Part shown: one piece after another, positions 34,201 to 47,205 of the stretch
Layout: every line of letters begins with the position of its first letter
How positions within the stretch are numbered: the stretch's first letter is position 1
Assembly: GCA_037903355.1 (NCBI GenBank)
Contig: JBAJFE010000041.1
Coordinates: 186,001-250,000, forward strand
Direction: 5' to 3'
Origin: Trichuris trichiura
Taxonomy: Eukaryota > Nematoda > Enoplea > Trichinellida > Trichuridae
DNA length: 64,000 nt
Notes under the pieces: generated by a model
The model's input: the letters and a program-made list of their open reading frames with translations, nothing else
Told to the model about the DNA's origin: nothing
The model's database searches: none
Program-made: the position numbers and the translations under genes

Positions 34201-37200
34201 TATTTTTCAAGATCACCCCGCTGAGCGCTTGGCCTATGCTTTGCGGCGAATAACGACGGGGACAGAAAATTCACAAACGCCTTGGAATCGTCGATACAAG
34301 CGAAAGAGCCCATTTCTGACTGTACAATTTATTGGGTAGAAACAGAGAGCGGGAGAGAGAGAGAAAGTTTGTGAAATAACTTTTTTCCCGTCTGTCTTTG
34401 CCATCGAGCTTAGTTTGCAGCGCAGCCTTACAACAATGAGCATTTCGCATTCCCCGCAGAAAAGCAAAAAAGGCAAAACAACTTTCAAATGCCGAAAAGT
34501 CAATCGCTAAAAGCAACCCGAGAATCAGTGACAAAGTGGAATAATTAAATCGTCCATTTACGCTACCGATGATGAATTTATCCTGCACTGCACTGAGGGA
34601 CAACTAGTTCTTTGCTGACCTATTCAAATTAACGATGGAAAACCGTCCGAACAACAAACCTTGACGATACAACTTATTCAAGGAGTTGATAAGTTGTAAG
34701 CGGAAATAGAATCAAGGAAGAATATTTTTCACTACTTTTACGCAGAGCGAAAAAGTGAAAGTTATTATTACGTAACGGCTAGCCTTTATAAGGCGTAACA
34801 AGGTACTATACCACGCACTGGTAAAAGAATTGGGAGTTTTCATAACAATGCCAAAATGCTAATGAGCTAATAATTTCAAGATCTGGTGACTAAATGTTTT
34901 TAGGGCTTGGCAACACCGCAAGCATCTATTGAACAGAGTGCTATGTTTAAAGCGTAAGACTTCCGCTGTTATATATTCGGCCTTCTTATTTGGTTCTTTT
35001 TTTATAGCGTAGCCAACAACACACTTTCTCCGGATATCCATACGCGGAAGAAGCATACGGCAAACCGTAGCTATTCCCGCGTAACTGCAGTGCATCATTC
35101 ACTATCAATGGTCGTGCAAATCAAGGCCAAAGACAGTCACAGAACCGCTGCTTCAAGCAACACAGCTAAACTTACTTTTTCAATGCTTTCGCAGTTGTCC
35201 TCAGCGAGCGAAGTCGACATTATATAACAATGCTTTTAGCTTTGCTCTTCCGATTGTTGTTGAAAGAGAGAGAGCGCAAAAAACCAATCGACTATTTGCC
35301 GCTTCGTCAGCAATTATGGAAATGTCGACCCAATCGGTTACCGCTACCTTGGCGCCTCAAGGCGAATATTAACGCTCAAACGAATGAGCAGACGAGCGCA
35401 GTGGCGCTTGAATAGTGTTGCTCAATTAGTCTAATGTTAGCGGCGACCGGTAGTAAGTCGGCCATGCAATATTTGCTTTTCAACAAGGCATAGAGCGACC
35501 CGTCCATTTTCCGCATTCACAGCTTTCTTCGACCGAACGGACGAGCTTGTCATTGAGCCTTTTGGACGAAACATCGCTTTCCTCAATGTTGCATACGCGT
35601 ACTGGCGGCAAGGTGTTCCAGGCGAGCAGTTACCTAAATGAAAACTTCTTCTGCTTGCCAGCGGAGCAAATACTTGTTCATACGGAGTTCAAAAAGAAGA
35701 AAGCTTACATAGCAGCCTTGCCATCCATCAATACAACTTCTCATAATTAAACTCCTTTAACTTAGCAAACAAATTTATGAGCGGTGAACACGCTTGATAA
35801 AGCTAGCGGCAAGGGTGCTAAAAATTATACGCGCTACCTCGCTGCTCATAACTTCATTAGTCAGGAAACAAAAAAAAACTTTTCACCACTTGCAAGTTGT
35901 AAGTCTCTGTCATCTAATCGTTTTTTCAGAGAAATATACGGCCATTATGAAGGCTATCCTTCTTCAAAAATATCATTCACATTTTATTAAAAGAAGAACT
36001 TACAACAGCAACGCAACGTAGGGTGTGAAGCTGGAATAGGTGACAGCTTGCTGCCACCAAAGATAGGTAGGAAAAAATACTACCATTTTTGCATAATGGG
36101 TTAAATACAACAATGATCTTTCCTCCGATGAAAGAAGAAGCAAATGAAAATATGCTACCCGTCCACTTTTCGTATTCTGTTTTTCGCCCAACATATGTCG
36201 AGCAACGCAAGTAATCACTTCAATTAGTAGCAATATTTCGCTCAACCTATTCAACCGCAGGTGGGCGCGAAACTTCAACCGTTACGGACGACTGGCTTGC
36301 TTTTCCCGGAAGGGGAACGTAATCGCCTTTTGCTCGCTAAACCCCTTATAGACTCGGTTGCGCTAATCGCTACGATTCCGGATTAACGAGGGAACACCGA
36401 TCTTAGATAAGGTATAACGAGACTGCAGGTTGCCAATCGATGGTTTAATGGATTGATCGATTCGATGAAAATGATCAGCGACAGCTATTCGATCCTCTCA
36501 TTTAACCAAAGCTTCACCGCCTGGCTTAAGATACGGAGTAAACTTGCAATTTCATCATTTTAAAGCCCACTTTGCAAACCGAATAATACTGCCACTATTT
36601 AGTGCCTCCTTAATATCCTATTGGAAAAGCAGACAAGGTGGAGGCAACTTAACTGCAGTATTGCCCTTTTTTGTTTCGCTGAAAACTTGTACAAGTTGAC
36701 CGAATGGCTGTAATAACTTTACTTTAGGAAATTTTACTTTTCTTCGGCCAATTTCTCCGGTCGCAAAAGCAAAAATTGCAAACGTCATCATTTGAGAAAA
36801 ACAATAAACGCGCGCACGTCCAACCGTATGCAAATATGGTCCGGTTAACCGAAACAGCTTAATTCGCAAGTACTGTTCCTTAGGAGTTATATCCGATTCG
36901 TGACCAGCGTTCGCGCGACACAGCGTAAACAGCTATAAATGCCGGATGATCGACGACGCATACTTCAAATAAAAACTGAAGTTTGCTGAACTAACGAAAA
37001 GCCAAAAAGAAGAACTTTCAAACTGCCTATCGCTGGAGGAGACAATAGCAAACTAGAAGAGCAGATTCGACTTGAGCACTTGGCGCTTGAAAGTGCGCGG
37101 CCGGAAAAACTGGTTAATCCGGTAGCTTCGTCCATTTCACATGGATTAGCCAAAAAATTTTAAGAAGCATCCTTGCGCACGCCTACTCGGTCTCTCAAGG

Positions 37201-39235
37201 TCAACGCGTCCGGCGAACTAAGCTTCTCATGTCCAGCAAAAAATACATGCTTTAACCACACTCGTTATCTCACGCGCCTTGGTGTCTGTTAGGGAAAAGT
37301 GTAAAAAAACGCCAGCAAGGTTGGGTGCCCAAAAATAGAAACGGGACAGCTGAGCTGCCGCTTTTTTAAGCCATACGATTCCTATCAACCTGTTGCCGGA
37401 CGCTCGAATGAAGGTATACGTAAATTTTTTCCTAAAACAAAACTGAGAAAACAGCTAAAAAAGGTTTTATAAAGTCTGCGTCGTTTGGATACTGATCAGT
37501 GTGAATAGGACTAATTGCGCTATGGTTGCGCAGCCGTAAATGGCATGCGTATGATAATTGCATTAGATCCGTCGGAAATGAGTATTCATAAAATTGCAGT
37601 CCAACTTTCAATTCGTTCATTTGAAATTGTTCTCTTACCCAAGCGGTATGCAAGTAACAATGAAAGAGAGTAGACAAGGTCCAGTTAATCGAAGCGAAAG
37701 CAGTTGCCAACGATGACAGCCAACGTCAACGCTACTCACGACATCATAAGGCACGACATCTATTTAACGCCATTTTACTCCCGCCTATGCGACTAGCTGA
37801 AAAGTCCCGCATCTTTCCCAATTTTATGCACCTATTATTCAGGAAACTTTCAGGCACCGAACTCGATTCGTTCAAAATGCCACCCAATCAAGGCAGCGCG
37901 CGAGAACGTAAGCTACTTTAATAAAGAGTTAACGACAGTGAACTAACTGGTATCATCAAACCTTATTGCCTCAAAATCAATGAATTGCGCGAAATCTCTA
38001 ATGGCAGAGCCGCTCAGGGGGACCACCGGGCAAACAGAACTAAACTGGCCCGCTCTATTGCTCCTCACTTTTGACACGGTTGCGTACGCGTATTTTTTCT
38101 GAATAAAAACCCGGAGTGTAAAAAAAAATATTTCTCCAACAATAGCTCTAATACTTACGGCAACAACCGCGGTTCACTGGATCAGGCGAACGGTTTCCAA
38201 TGGTAACCTGCACCGACCAAATGCTTGACTATTCTCTTTGTCAGAAATGAACAAACAAAGCAGTATAGCTGTTGCCTATTTGCTCAGGTGTGCTTTGTGT
38301 AGGCAAATTCTTTGCAGCTGCCTTTCTCATATGCACAGCTTCCGCGGACAGTAAGCTCAATATGCAAGCAATCGCAAAACCAATGGAACCACTTTTTCTT
38401 AGTGTAAAGTGACTCTAATCGCCGGCGATGGCTCAACACATTTGCATATTAAAGCAAATAACCAACGGATGCTTATGTAGCCGAATATGTAGACGCAGCA
38501 GCATTCTGTCCCATCTTATTCGGCGGTCGCTTGCCAACTAGTGCTAATGCATTTTAGAATGGAACACAAAGGCCGGAAGGAGCTGGAGATGAACAACAAC
38601 TTTCCACCTCGTCAATCGAAGTCTAACGTTGTTACGTAAGAAGCTCCTAGTCGGTATCTGCAAAAACTGAAGAAGGGAGTTCTCGACGAAAAGCCCTACC
38701 GCTCGTCAATGCCCCATTGCAACAAGTGGCAAGCTTGGAGGACAATCCCGAAAATATCCAAACGCGCACGGCCCAACGAACCGCGTCGTTCCAAAGGGGA
38801 AGTCTGTCAAAGTTTCCCGCTTCCAATTTCTTCCTGCAAGTGAACAAGCGCAGTGCGTTTTGTGTGACCCAACTGTTGCCTGCGTAATCAAGCTCGAAAA
38901 AACTGAAGCAACGGACAAAGCGAGACATAAAATTGCCCGCATTTCTTTTAATAGGAGAGAACAACATACCGACACCGCTACGAGGTGACTATAGGTAACC
39001 TTTGGGCTCCAAACACCCAGCAATAAAAGGGGCAGTTACAATTACTGCACTGAAGGAAGAAGGAAGCTTCGCTAATGCGCTGCGGTTAAGCAAAACACTT
39101 TTCTTGCCCTAAGCGCGGAGTGATGTTGACCATCTATAGTAAACGCATTTCTTGAAAACAGGCTCAACCCAACGGAAAGTTAACCTAAGCATAGTGATCT
39201 TACTTGCGTCATTGTTGGCGGTTTCCCCTGGAATA
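31254..39235. other. gene-poor region upstream of SLC4
   Basis: About 8 kb with no supported gene. The first 350 bp hold CTG-rich sequence with overlapping open frames on both strands, more like promoter or leader sequence of SLC4 than coding. A GA-rich microsatellite lies at about 34345-34366. Elsewhere open frames are short, mostly overlap in opposite frames and lack recognisable domains. Confidence 0.45.
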
Positions 39236-39243
39236 GTTTAAAC

Positions 39244-39460
39244 CAGTGTTTCTCAACGTGGGCCCTGGGAGATTTTAGGGGAGCCCTGGAAACCAGGGGG
39301 CCCTGGAGGGAGCCCTGGAGGATAATGCGGCAGGATATTGTCCCAATAAACGGTGGGCCCTTACAAGACTTAGGGGAGCCCTTACAAGGCCTAGGGGGGC
39401 CCTGGTGGGCCCTGACAAGGCATAGGGGAGCCCTGGGGCAAAAAAGGTTGAGAAACTATG
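39244..39460. mobile_element. hAT-type MITE (217 bp) with 8-bp target duplication
   Basis: Ends are CAGTGTTTCTCAAC at left and GTTGAGAAACTATG at right, inverted terminal repeats with two mismatches, of the CAGTG.TTCTCAAC type typical of hAT elements. The 8-bp GTTTAAAC flanks it on both sides (39236-39243 and 39461-39468), matching the hAT duplication length. The inside is non-coding and GC-rich, with repeated GGGAGCCCTGG blocks. Confidence 0.9.
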
Positions 39461-42400
39461 GTTTAAACGAAAGCCATTCGGTTTAGTGCATCCACGTATG
39501 ATGGCGCAAGCAACTAATCGAGATGCCGCCAATTCCTTGGCGCCTCACGAGGTTACAACCGCGAGTGCGAAGGTTATTTACGAACATATTTACTATTGAA
39601 CCAGAATGAAAGTAGTAGTCCCAAAAAGCACCCGCGCGTACGTGGAATGCTGCTACTCACGCGAATGGACCAATATTCAAGCATTTGTCGTTTAGCGCAT
39701 CCCATTTAAACAGACGACGACGCCTACGCTTGGCCACTTCATAAAAAAGCATTCGCTGCAATTCAAGATTTCTGCGCCATACAAAGCTACGCTTTTGGAG
39801 GCCAACGGTCAAGAGATTTCACTTTGACGTAAAATGATCAAAAAGCTGCCCCAGCAGAAGATCAGAGGACATAGATATATATGTTTAAATAATCTTCATC
39901 TGCAATCGAATGGAATTAGACCACTCGACATGGTACGGTTCCACAAGGCGCGCCCCAGTTGCAGTGAGGACGCAAAGCTCGCCTGAATGCATGGGGTACA
40001 AACCTGCGTGACTTAAAACCAGGGAAAAAACTTAGTTCAAAAATGACGTCACTTAATTGAGATGGCATTACTTAAAACTTGATTATCCATTTTTTCAATG
40101 AGCTTAATTCAAGACCCTGGTCGGCTTGCTTCCCGCGGCTTTGCGAGCTTACTTGTGCTATCTCCCGCTTTACAGCTAAATTCATCGCCAATGAGACGAG
40201 CTTTGTTAAGTGGCTCAATTCCGTTGATTCGACAATTCATCAAGTCTTCAGTTTTAGCAGAGGCGAAAGCAGTTCGAGATAGAAAGCAAAAACGAGTCTA
40301 TAATTGGCGCTCGTTTCCTAAATGCCCACCCACCTTTAACAACTATCGACGAAATGTCTCTTAAACATGAGAAGTCAATGGAGGCTGCCATCTCTCCCGC
40401 CATCGCCAGCTGCTACTATGAAACGAACCTCAGTTTTGATAGCGAAATGTTGATTTCCATGAGTAGCGTCTCTTCAGCGAGCTAATCATGATTGCACTCA
40501 TACGTGCTGACAGGTTGGTTCATGATTTGCATTTAAGCAAAATGTCATCCATTCTATAAATTAAAAGCTCAACGGTTTCACGCCTCCCACGGCAGTGATG
40601 ACACCTAATTGATGTACATCACGCTGTACGCACTAGCATGACCATAACGGTGAAATGTGTTAACAAAGGCATTTTCTGATCGAGCAAACGTACAGCTAAG
40701 CCGAGAAGACGTTTTAACCGCCATTGATAAAGGCCATTAAAGCTTATTAATGATTGACAACAGAAAATGGTTACTAAAATGAATAATAAACGGTTACGGA
40801 ATGATCTTATTGACCTTGCATAAGCAGCTTTCTTAACCATCAAGTAGCACAAAGCAAAAGTGAGCTGTCACGTTTGGATTTCGTATCTAATGAGATTATG
40901 CTAAAAAATACGGTTTGCATATCACAAACTGAAAAGGTTTTTCTTCGTTATATTCTGCTTGGCGCTAGGGAACATTTCTTTACGTCATATCTTGCTTGAA
41001 CATCATTAGCCTAGCTGTAAACATCATTTTACAGACTTAAAAAGTCCCTTTCTCTTTACTATCTAAACTCGGGGTGACAATATGCAAATTAATTTACTAG
41101 CTTATCAGGTAATGTACGTCGACCGAGTTCCTTTAGCCTAAACTTGACAAAAGCCGACATGAGTAGAAATTTGAACACGACATTGTTAGATCATTCGTAT
41201 TAATAACTGAAAATTCGTAGAACAAATAAAAAATGACTTACGTTGGAATCGTTCAAGCGCCGTAATGCATGCTTTCTTTCCGTAACTACAAATCACTGAC
41301 TTTGCTAAAGTCGACGACCATTGATGCAATTGCTCCTAAGGAAAGCGTCGTTGGGTTGCTCCGCAATCGAATGAAAATTGAGCGCGACGAACAAGAGCAA
41401 ATACAACACAAACTAAACTAATAATAATTGTAAGTTCAGTACGTACAACCGAGCGGCAATTAAGTTGCTCTTCCACAGAGTATCCGTCGGAAAGTTGTAG
41501 TCATCCGTAGTTGCACTGCCGCTTCCGGATTTTGCCAAAGGGCCACGTGCAAGTTCCAAGCAAATTTTCAAAGGCCACTGATAAAGTTCCTAATCAAAAT
41601 TGCCATTTTCAAAATTACATTTACGCATGAAAATTGCTCGCCTTCAACGAAGAGTTAACGTCACAAATGGGCATCTGAAAGGGACGTTTGACGGCTCCAA
41701 CGACTTCTGGCTGCCCCGATTGCATCAATGAACATTCCACCTCTGTGTAGCGCCGAGTCGGTTGCTTGTTCGGAGCTTTTACGCTTCATACACATACAGG
41801 AGGAAACTTTATCCAATCGACTGGGAAAAAGCAAATCCATGCTGTAGGAAAACGTGTTAGACTTCTATTGCAGTGTTACGTTGAGGCAAGCTATTAAAAA
41901 TGGACTTACCTAGCAATTTAAACTGTAAGTATTCATACAACGCAAATATACGCAAAATTATCGTCCAAAAGAACTGTGCCGTTAATTAAAATCACTCGCT
42001 TTCATGAAAGAACGTTTTCTAAAGGCATCAAGTTGGTTCATCGATTCCACCGGGAAAATTTTGTACACGGCACAAGGATTTTTTTCTGCTGCATGGCTAA
42101 CAGCTACTCGTCTGGCGGCCACTAATAAATCTTAATCCATTTCGTTCATTCACGATTGTTTTTTTATGCGCCCAGAAAAGCTGATTCACAGCATGTCATG
42201 TAGCTTGTTTACGCGAAGGGCAGCAACAGAAGCCAAAAAGTTTTTGTGGTATACTCGTGTCAGTAACCCATTTATCATAGAAGATAAAAATTATCAAGCA
42301 TATCCCGAACAAAACAAGTTGTGACAATGAGACAAGATGCACGAGGACCAGATGTATACAAGCAGGCCGTAAACCGCGTTTCAGTTGCAAGAATTCCTTA

Positions 42401-43067
42401 TCATGCATGACGTCGTCATTTCCCAGTCGTACAGAGAAGGTAAAGATCAAGTATCTTCCGTCAGATTGTTACCAGCAACGAGACATGGGTTCCATAGGAC
42501 AGCACTAGAAGAACAAAGGAGCATATCCAAGTCAAAAACTACTCGTTCCACACACGGCAAAACTAAGAAGGCGTCAAAACCCTTGCACACCGTTATTACC
42601 GCAAGCTTATAAAAGTAATGCAAGTTTTCAAGAAAACGGATTCTAATGACCAAAAGCCGTCAGATTTAATGGAACCACAACCTAATGCCACAGCTTTGTC
42701 TCCAAGGGCTTTCTGCAAAATTTTAAATGCTCATTAATGGGCGGTTTACCTTTTTAAACCAAACCCAGCTGGCCCTAATTACCATAGTACCCATTTGCTG
42801 CCAAACGTTAGCAAGAGATAGTTGGAAACAATAAAAACTAATTTGCATAAACAATACTGTTGCAAAATAATTCTACTGAAAACTTGAACTGCCAGAAAAG
42901 ATGATACGCGCCAACGGATTGGGAATTAGCTCATCGAGCCTTTCGAGATTTCGTATGATTTTGCCCCTGCATATAAGAACAATAAAAGAGAAATAGTCAC
43001 TAATAGACTCCGTAACGATTCGAAGCTGCCATTCAAGTTTCCCTTAATACCTGCGCTTTTAGAGTTC

Positions 43068-43418
43068 ATGCCCAGAGCTGGAAATAGGTGCAAAGCTTAC
43101 AACTATGACCGAAGCAAACGATTACTGCTTTGGTGGTTAATAATTACAGTAACAGTAATTGCTTCACAGAGGAACGCACAGGCTGTTACGGTAAAACATT
43201 CAACAAATACAAGACACTTAAAGAAATTTACTCTGAAACATCCTAGCAAAGGTATCTTTGAGTTTGGGAAAGTATTAACAATAAAACCTCGCCAAGTTTG
43301 GAGACAATCTCTAGTGGGCAATGGCGCAGCGAAGTTCATACTACTCAACCGTTATGTCGTGTCAGGCAGACTACTCCACCTTGGTTGGGATCCGCAAAAG
43401 TTGGCACCTTGTTCCTAA
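43068..43418 (+). CDS. possible small protein with N-terminal hydrophobic anchor
   Basis: 116 codons from ATG to stop, among the longer clean ATG-started frames of the desert. After a basic start (RSKR) comes a hydrophobic run (LLLWWLIITVTVIAS) that could be a signal anchor or signal peptide. The rest is basic (KKFTLKHPSKGIFEFGKVL). No domain recognised, and an open frame overlaps on the other strand. It may be chance. Confidence 0.22.
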   Translation: MPRAGNRCKAYNYDRSKRLLLWWLIITVTVIASQRNAQAVTVKHSTNTRHLKKFTLKHPSKGIFEFGKVLTIKPRQVWRQSLVGNGAAKFILLNRYVVSGRLLHLGWDPQKLAPCS

Positions 43419-46177
43419 ATGCACACGGTTTTTAACAGCAGAGAATTAAAAAGAGGGGACAAGAAAACAATTAAAATTCTTCTTTCATCCCTACTACTGA
43501 AACGTCAAACCTTATTAGCATAAGAAAAAGCATTAAAACTTCGCTCACTGAAAGAAAGTTTCGAAAATGAGGCAGTGTTTAAGCATGACTTGTCCCACTA
43601 CGTTTAATGCAGTAAATTAAACCCCAACTTCAACGTGCTTACTTCGAAGAAAACAAGTCAGGAAGGTTAAACTCTGATTCCAAAAATTTTGATGATAAAA
43701 CTATGCCTGCAAAGCAAGGCAACAAGATAAAAGAGACATGGAAAAAGGCAGTTCTTGAGTCAAAGAAACTAATACAAGATCACCCACTACACGCGTGCAA
43801 TAATTATCTTCAAAATAGTAGGGAAGCAGCTAATTGAGAAAAATGTTCCAAAACTTACTTAAGCTGAACGGGTGCTGGGCACGAGGACATCGGCTTGTCC
43901 ATTACCCTGATAGCTGAATCGTAATGTTCGGACAGCAGTACCATTGCGGCCCAATTTCCTCATTGCGAAATATGCCTCACTAAAAGTTAAAGTGTCAGTG
44001 GTTTAGCATAGTTTAACGTTGGATTGTTGTCTCCGTGCTAATCGACCAACCGGTTGAAAAATACTTACTTCCAATGGGCAGATTAATCAGAATGATTCAG
44101 TTGACAAACTCAACGCAGAAACTTTCAGTAAGGATTCTCGTGCTGCTGCACACAGAGATTAGATGGTCGCAGCAGCAATAAAGGTCTGGCATATAATGTA
44201 ATACGCAATTTGGAGAAATGCTTTCATTAATGAGCTCGAAGAGGTGTACCAAGCCAACATTTCAAAGTCGGAATAATTCATTAGAAAACGTACACAGTCG
44301 CAAAGTGTGCACCAATGAAACAAAATCGTACAACGAGCTTGCCGGTGCGAATAGCCCGAAATACTGTAACTGATTTCATAAGTAGCAAAACGCGAATCTA
44401 ATTTTACACGGAGAGAAAACAAGAGCTCATATTACGAAGACTACCGGAAGTCTTAAATATTAAAATTAGTCTTTATTCAAATCATTTGCAGCAAGCAATG
44501 GAAAGCATCTCCGCGTTCATAGCCTACATGTGAGATGCTTCATGTTCAATAAAAGGATAATGTACGCGCAGAAAATTAAAAAAACAAACATAAACTATTG
44601 GATCAAAATGCTGCAAATGACACACTCAGGAGCTCAAAAAACTGAACGCATTTATCTACGGTCCACTATTTTTTACAAAGCAAAAACGACAGAGCCATTG
44701 AACAGATTCTATCGTAACGATAGCTCATCTAGTAGCAGAGCTGAACAGGGCAACAGAATATACAGTCGTTTGTCCGTAACTCTGTTGACGTTCCTCGAAA
44801 GCTACGAGGGCATTTCCTTTTCCGCGTACAAAGATAACTTTTAGTTTTCAACAACTCAAAGCTTGTACAACAGCAGATAAAGATATTCAGCCTGGCCAAA
44901 TTGAACTATATTTTCTAAGGCTAACAGAAAAACAACGCTTTTAACAAGATACCTCACACGCAATCAGCCTAACCTTTTCAGCTAAAGCAAAAAGACAAGC
45001 AGCTATAATGGAAAGCTCAAAACACACTTTCTCGCCTGCAGGTTGGAACACGAACAAATCAAAAGCAAAACCCACCCGAAATAAAGAAATACGCATAACC
45101 CTGCTAAGAAGTATACCGCCAACAGTCAGATGAAAATACACTACCCCAAAAAACACCTATTAAAACTAAACTTTTGAACTCCGCTAACTCACACAAAACC
45201 CGGCGAATGAATGTACATAAACAAAACTACAAGTATTAAACCTAATAAACCCATTGGAAATGCTGACGGAGAATTCAAAGACCTTTATGGACTTATGACA
45301 AAACGTAATATTTTATAAAAATAATTCAGAGATAGTTCCCATGCAAGATAAGACTTTCGCCCAAGAGTAGCAAACAATTCTCAAAGTCATAAAAAATAAC
45401 TGTCAGCCGGAAGAACTTTTTCTTAATAATCTGCAGGTTCACTTCGGTAGTGCTATAAGCAGTTCTGCTGCGCATCAGTCACTGTAAGCTGCACGGTGGT
45501 CTAAGGTGATAGGCGCGTGTCTTCTGTTTCTGACGGCCCCGACAAAACCTATCATTCAATCATATAAGGCAAGAGAAGCTCCACGGACGATTAGCAGCGG
45601 AGGCAGATGATGACGATAATAAGAACTATAGATGGATGGACCAACGAAGACAACTGATTTCGGTACCACAACGAAAAGGCCACTTCTCCAGATTGGCAAT
45701 TACGGCGAAATGTAGAACTGGGCGTTGGCTGAATGGTCGCGCTTAAACGAAGAACCCCCAATTCCGATAGCTTCTGGGAAACGGTTAAACGTTACCCTGG
45801 TGTAAAGGCTACAACTTGGATGTCACCACCACCTTTCCCTATTCTACGGATGAAGCAGAAGACAATCTCCTTTCTAGTTGTGATTTTCCACTTTACACCT
45901 TAAGAAGATATCTCTGAAGGACCGCCAAACTCTGTTACTGGTGGGCAATGTCAATTACGTGCAAGATATTAACATTTATGAAAATGATATCTACATAATA
46001 CAACAGTAGCGCATTGCCAACGGCAAGTGGTCGGTGAGGAGCGAATCGATGTATCCTTTCTGCTCATCCCGCCCTAACGGAAAGATATAGCAGATTATTA
46101 GGCGATGCACTCATTTGAAGATATTTGTCTCCAACGTTAAAAATGTGTATGTGTCTTATGTGAAAGATAGAAAATTC

Positions 46178-46456
46178 TTAAAAGCTGCGTTTATACGATA
46201 TGCGTCGAAGAAAGGAATAACTGAATCGTCGAATAGAGGAACAGACAGTAGAAAGAACTGGTGCGACAAAAGATTGGCAGGATAGAATACTTCTTCTATC
46301 CCTTCCACCTAAAGCAGCGAATTGGCTATCGTTTCTTCTTCTTCTTCCGAGAAACCAGCAATCTAAAAATGTTCCAATGGCCATGAAAATCTCTGATGAA
46401 GTTAGAGTTGATTCCAAAAGTGGTCTAACGTTCACGAAACAAAGAACAAGCCACAT
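46178..46456 (-). CDS. possible small secreted precursor with dibasic sites
   Basis: 92 codons from the ATG at 46456. The start is hydrophobic (MWLVLCFVNV), like a short signal peptide. A WFLGRRRR motif follows, where Gly before a basic cluster is the form of an amidation and cleavage signal in neuropeptide precursors; RDRR comes later. Only one such peptide is seen and nothing is repeated. Most likely a chance frame. Confidence 0.17.
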   Translation of the reverse strand: MWLVLCFVNVRPLLESTLTSSEIFMAIGTFLDCWFLGRRRRNDSQFAALGGRDRRSILSCQSFVAPVLSTVCSSIRRFSYSFLRRISYKRSF

Positions 46457-46990
46457 TAGCCCAACCAGCAGATGGGTCTTCGTTGGCAAAGAAGATATAA
46501 GTAAAAGAAGTAAAACGAATGCCGTTCAGAAGAGAATGGAATAACAAGACATTGCAAGCATATTATTTTTATTAACCAGACTGACTAGCTGTATATGATA
46601 TTTACAATAAAAACTGTATACACTTATGAATGAATGTATCGAGAATAAATAAACGCATTAGTTGTTGAAACGAATGCCGAAACGAAGACACACCTTTTAA
46701 AATCAATCGTTCACGCAAATAAGCTGCTGCTTTACGCGATCATCAAGAAGAGCCAACATGCGGGCATGAATATGCAATCACTCTTTCGTAGTTTATGAAG
46801 AATTCAATTCTAATGCTATTTAGATGTCGATGTGAATTATCTTGTTATTATGAGCACACTCTAACACGATAAAGATTTCATTTTATTAGCTCATACAACA
46901 AATGTTTGCAAAATATTCGGCAAAGCAGTTTCGGTAATGTTATCTGCAACAGACAGAAGATGGTGAAGTTCAGTAGAAAAAGAGAATCTT

Positions 46991-47205
46991 GTCTCTTAGG
47001 CGCCCCACCGTCATACTGCAGGTTTGCGGGCCAAGCTGTCCTGCCCTTACGTAAGCCTAAGCCGAAACATAAGGCTTAATTCTTGGCTCAAATTTGGGTA
47101 AGGGCAAAAAAGAGTGATTGGCATGCTCTTCAGTAAAGACACAAGAATTTACGGGCATGCTTGCAAGAAAGGAACCTGCATTCCTCAGACGACGGGCGTC
47201 TAAAA
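46991..47205. repeat. dispersed telomere-like double-hairpin repeat, copy R4
   Basis: The copy closest to R1. Starts GTCTCTTAGGCGCCCCACC, then CATACTGCAGGTTTGCGGGCC, then ACGTAAGCCTAAGCC. The outer stem pairs CTGCCCTTAC with GTAAGGGCA. It ends with GGAACCTGCATTCCTCAG, as in R1. Confidence 0.75.

Larger units (their letters stand above)
39469..46990. other. gene-poor region
   Basis: About 7.5 kb without a recognised gene. Two weak coding candidates are listed separately (43068-43418 and 46178-46456). The rest is AT-rich, with short scattered open frames and no repeat structure I can support. Confidence 0.4.

Noticed and set aside
38647..39023. Two overlapping ~105-codon frames on the minus strand
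   Set aside because: They overlap in different frames of the same strand, have no domain and no splice context.
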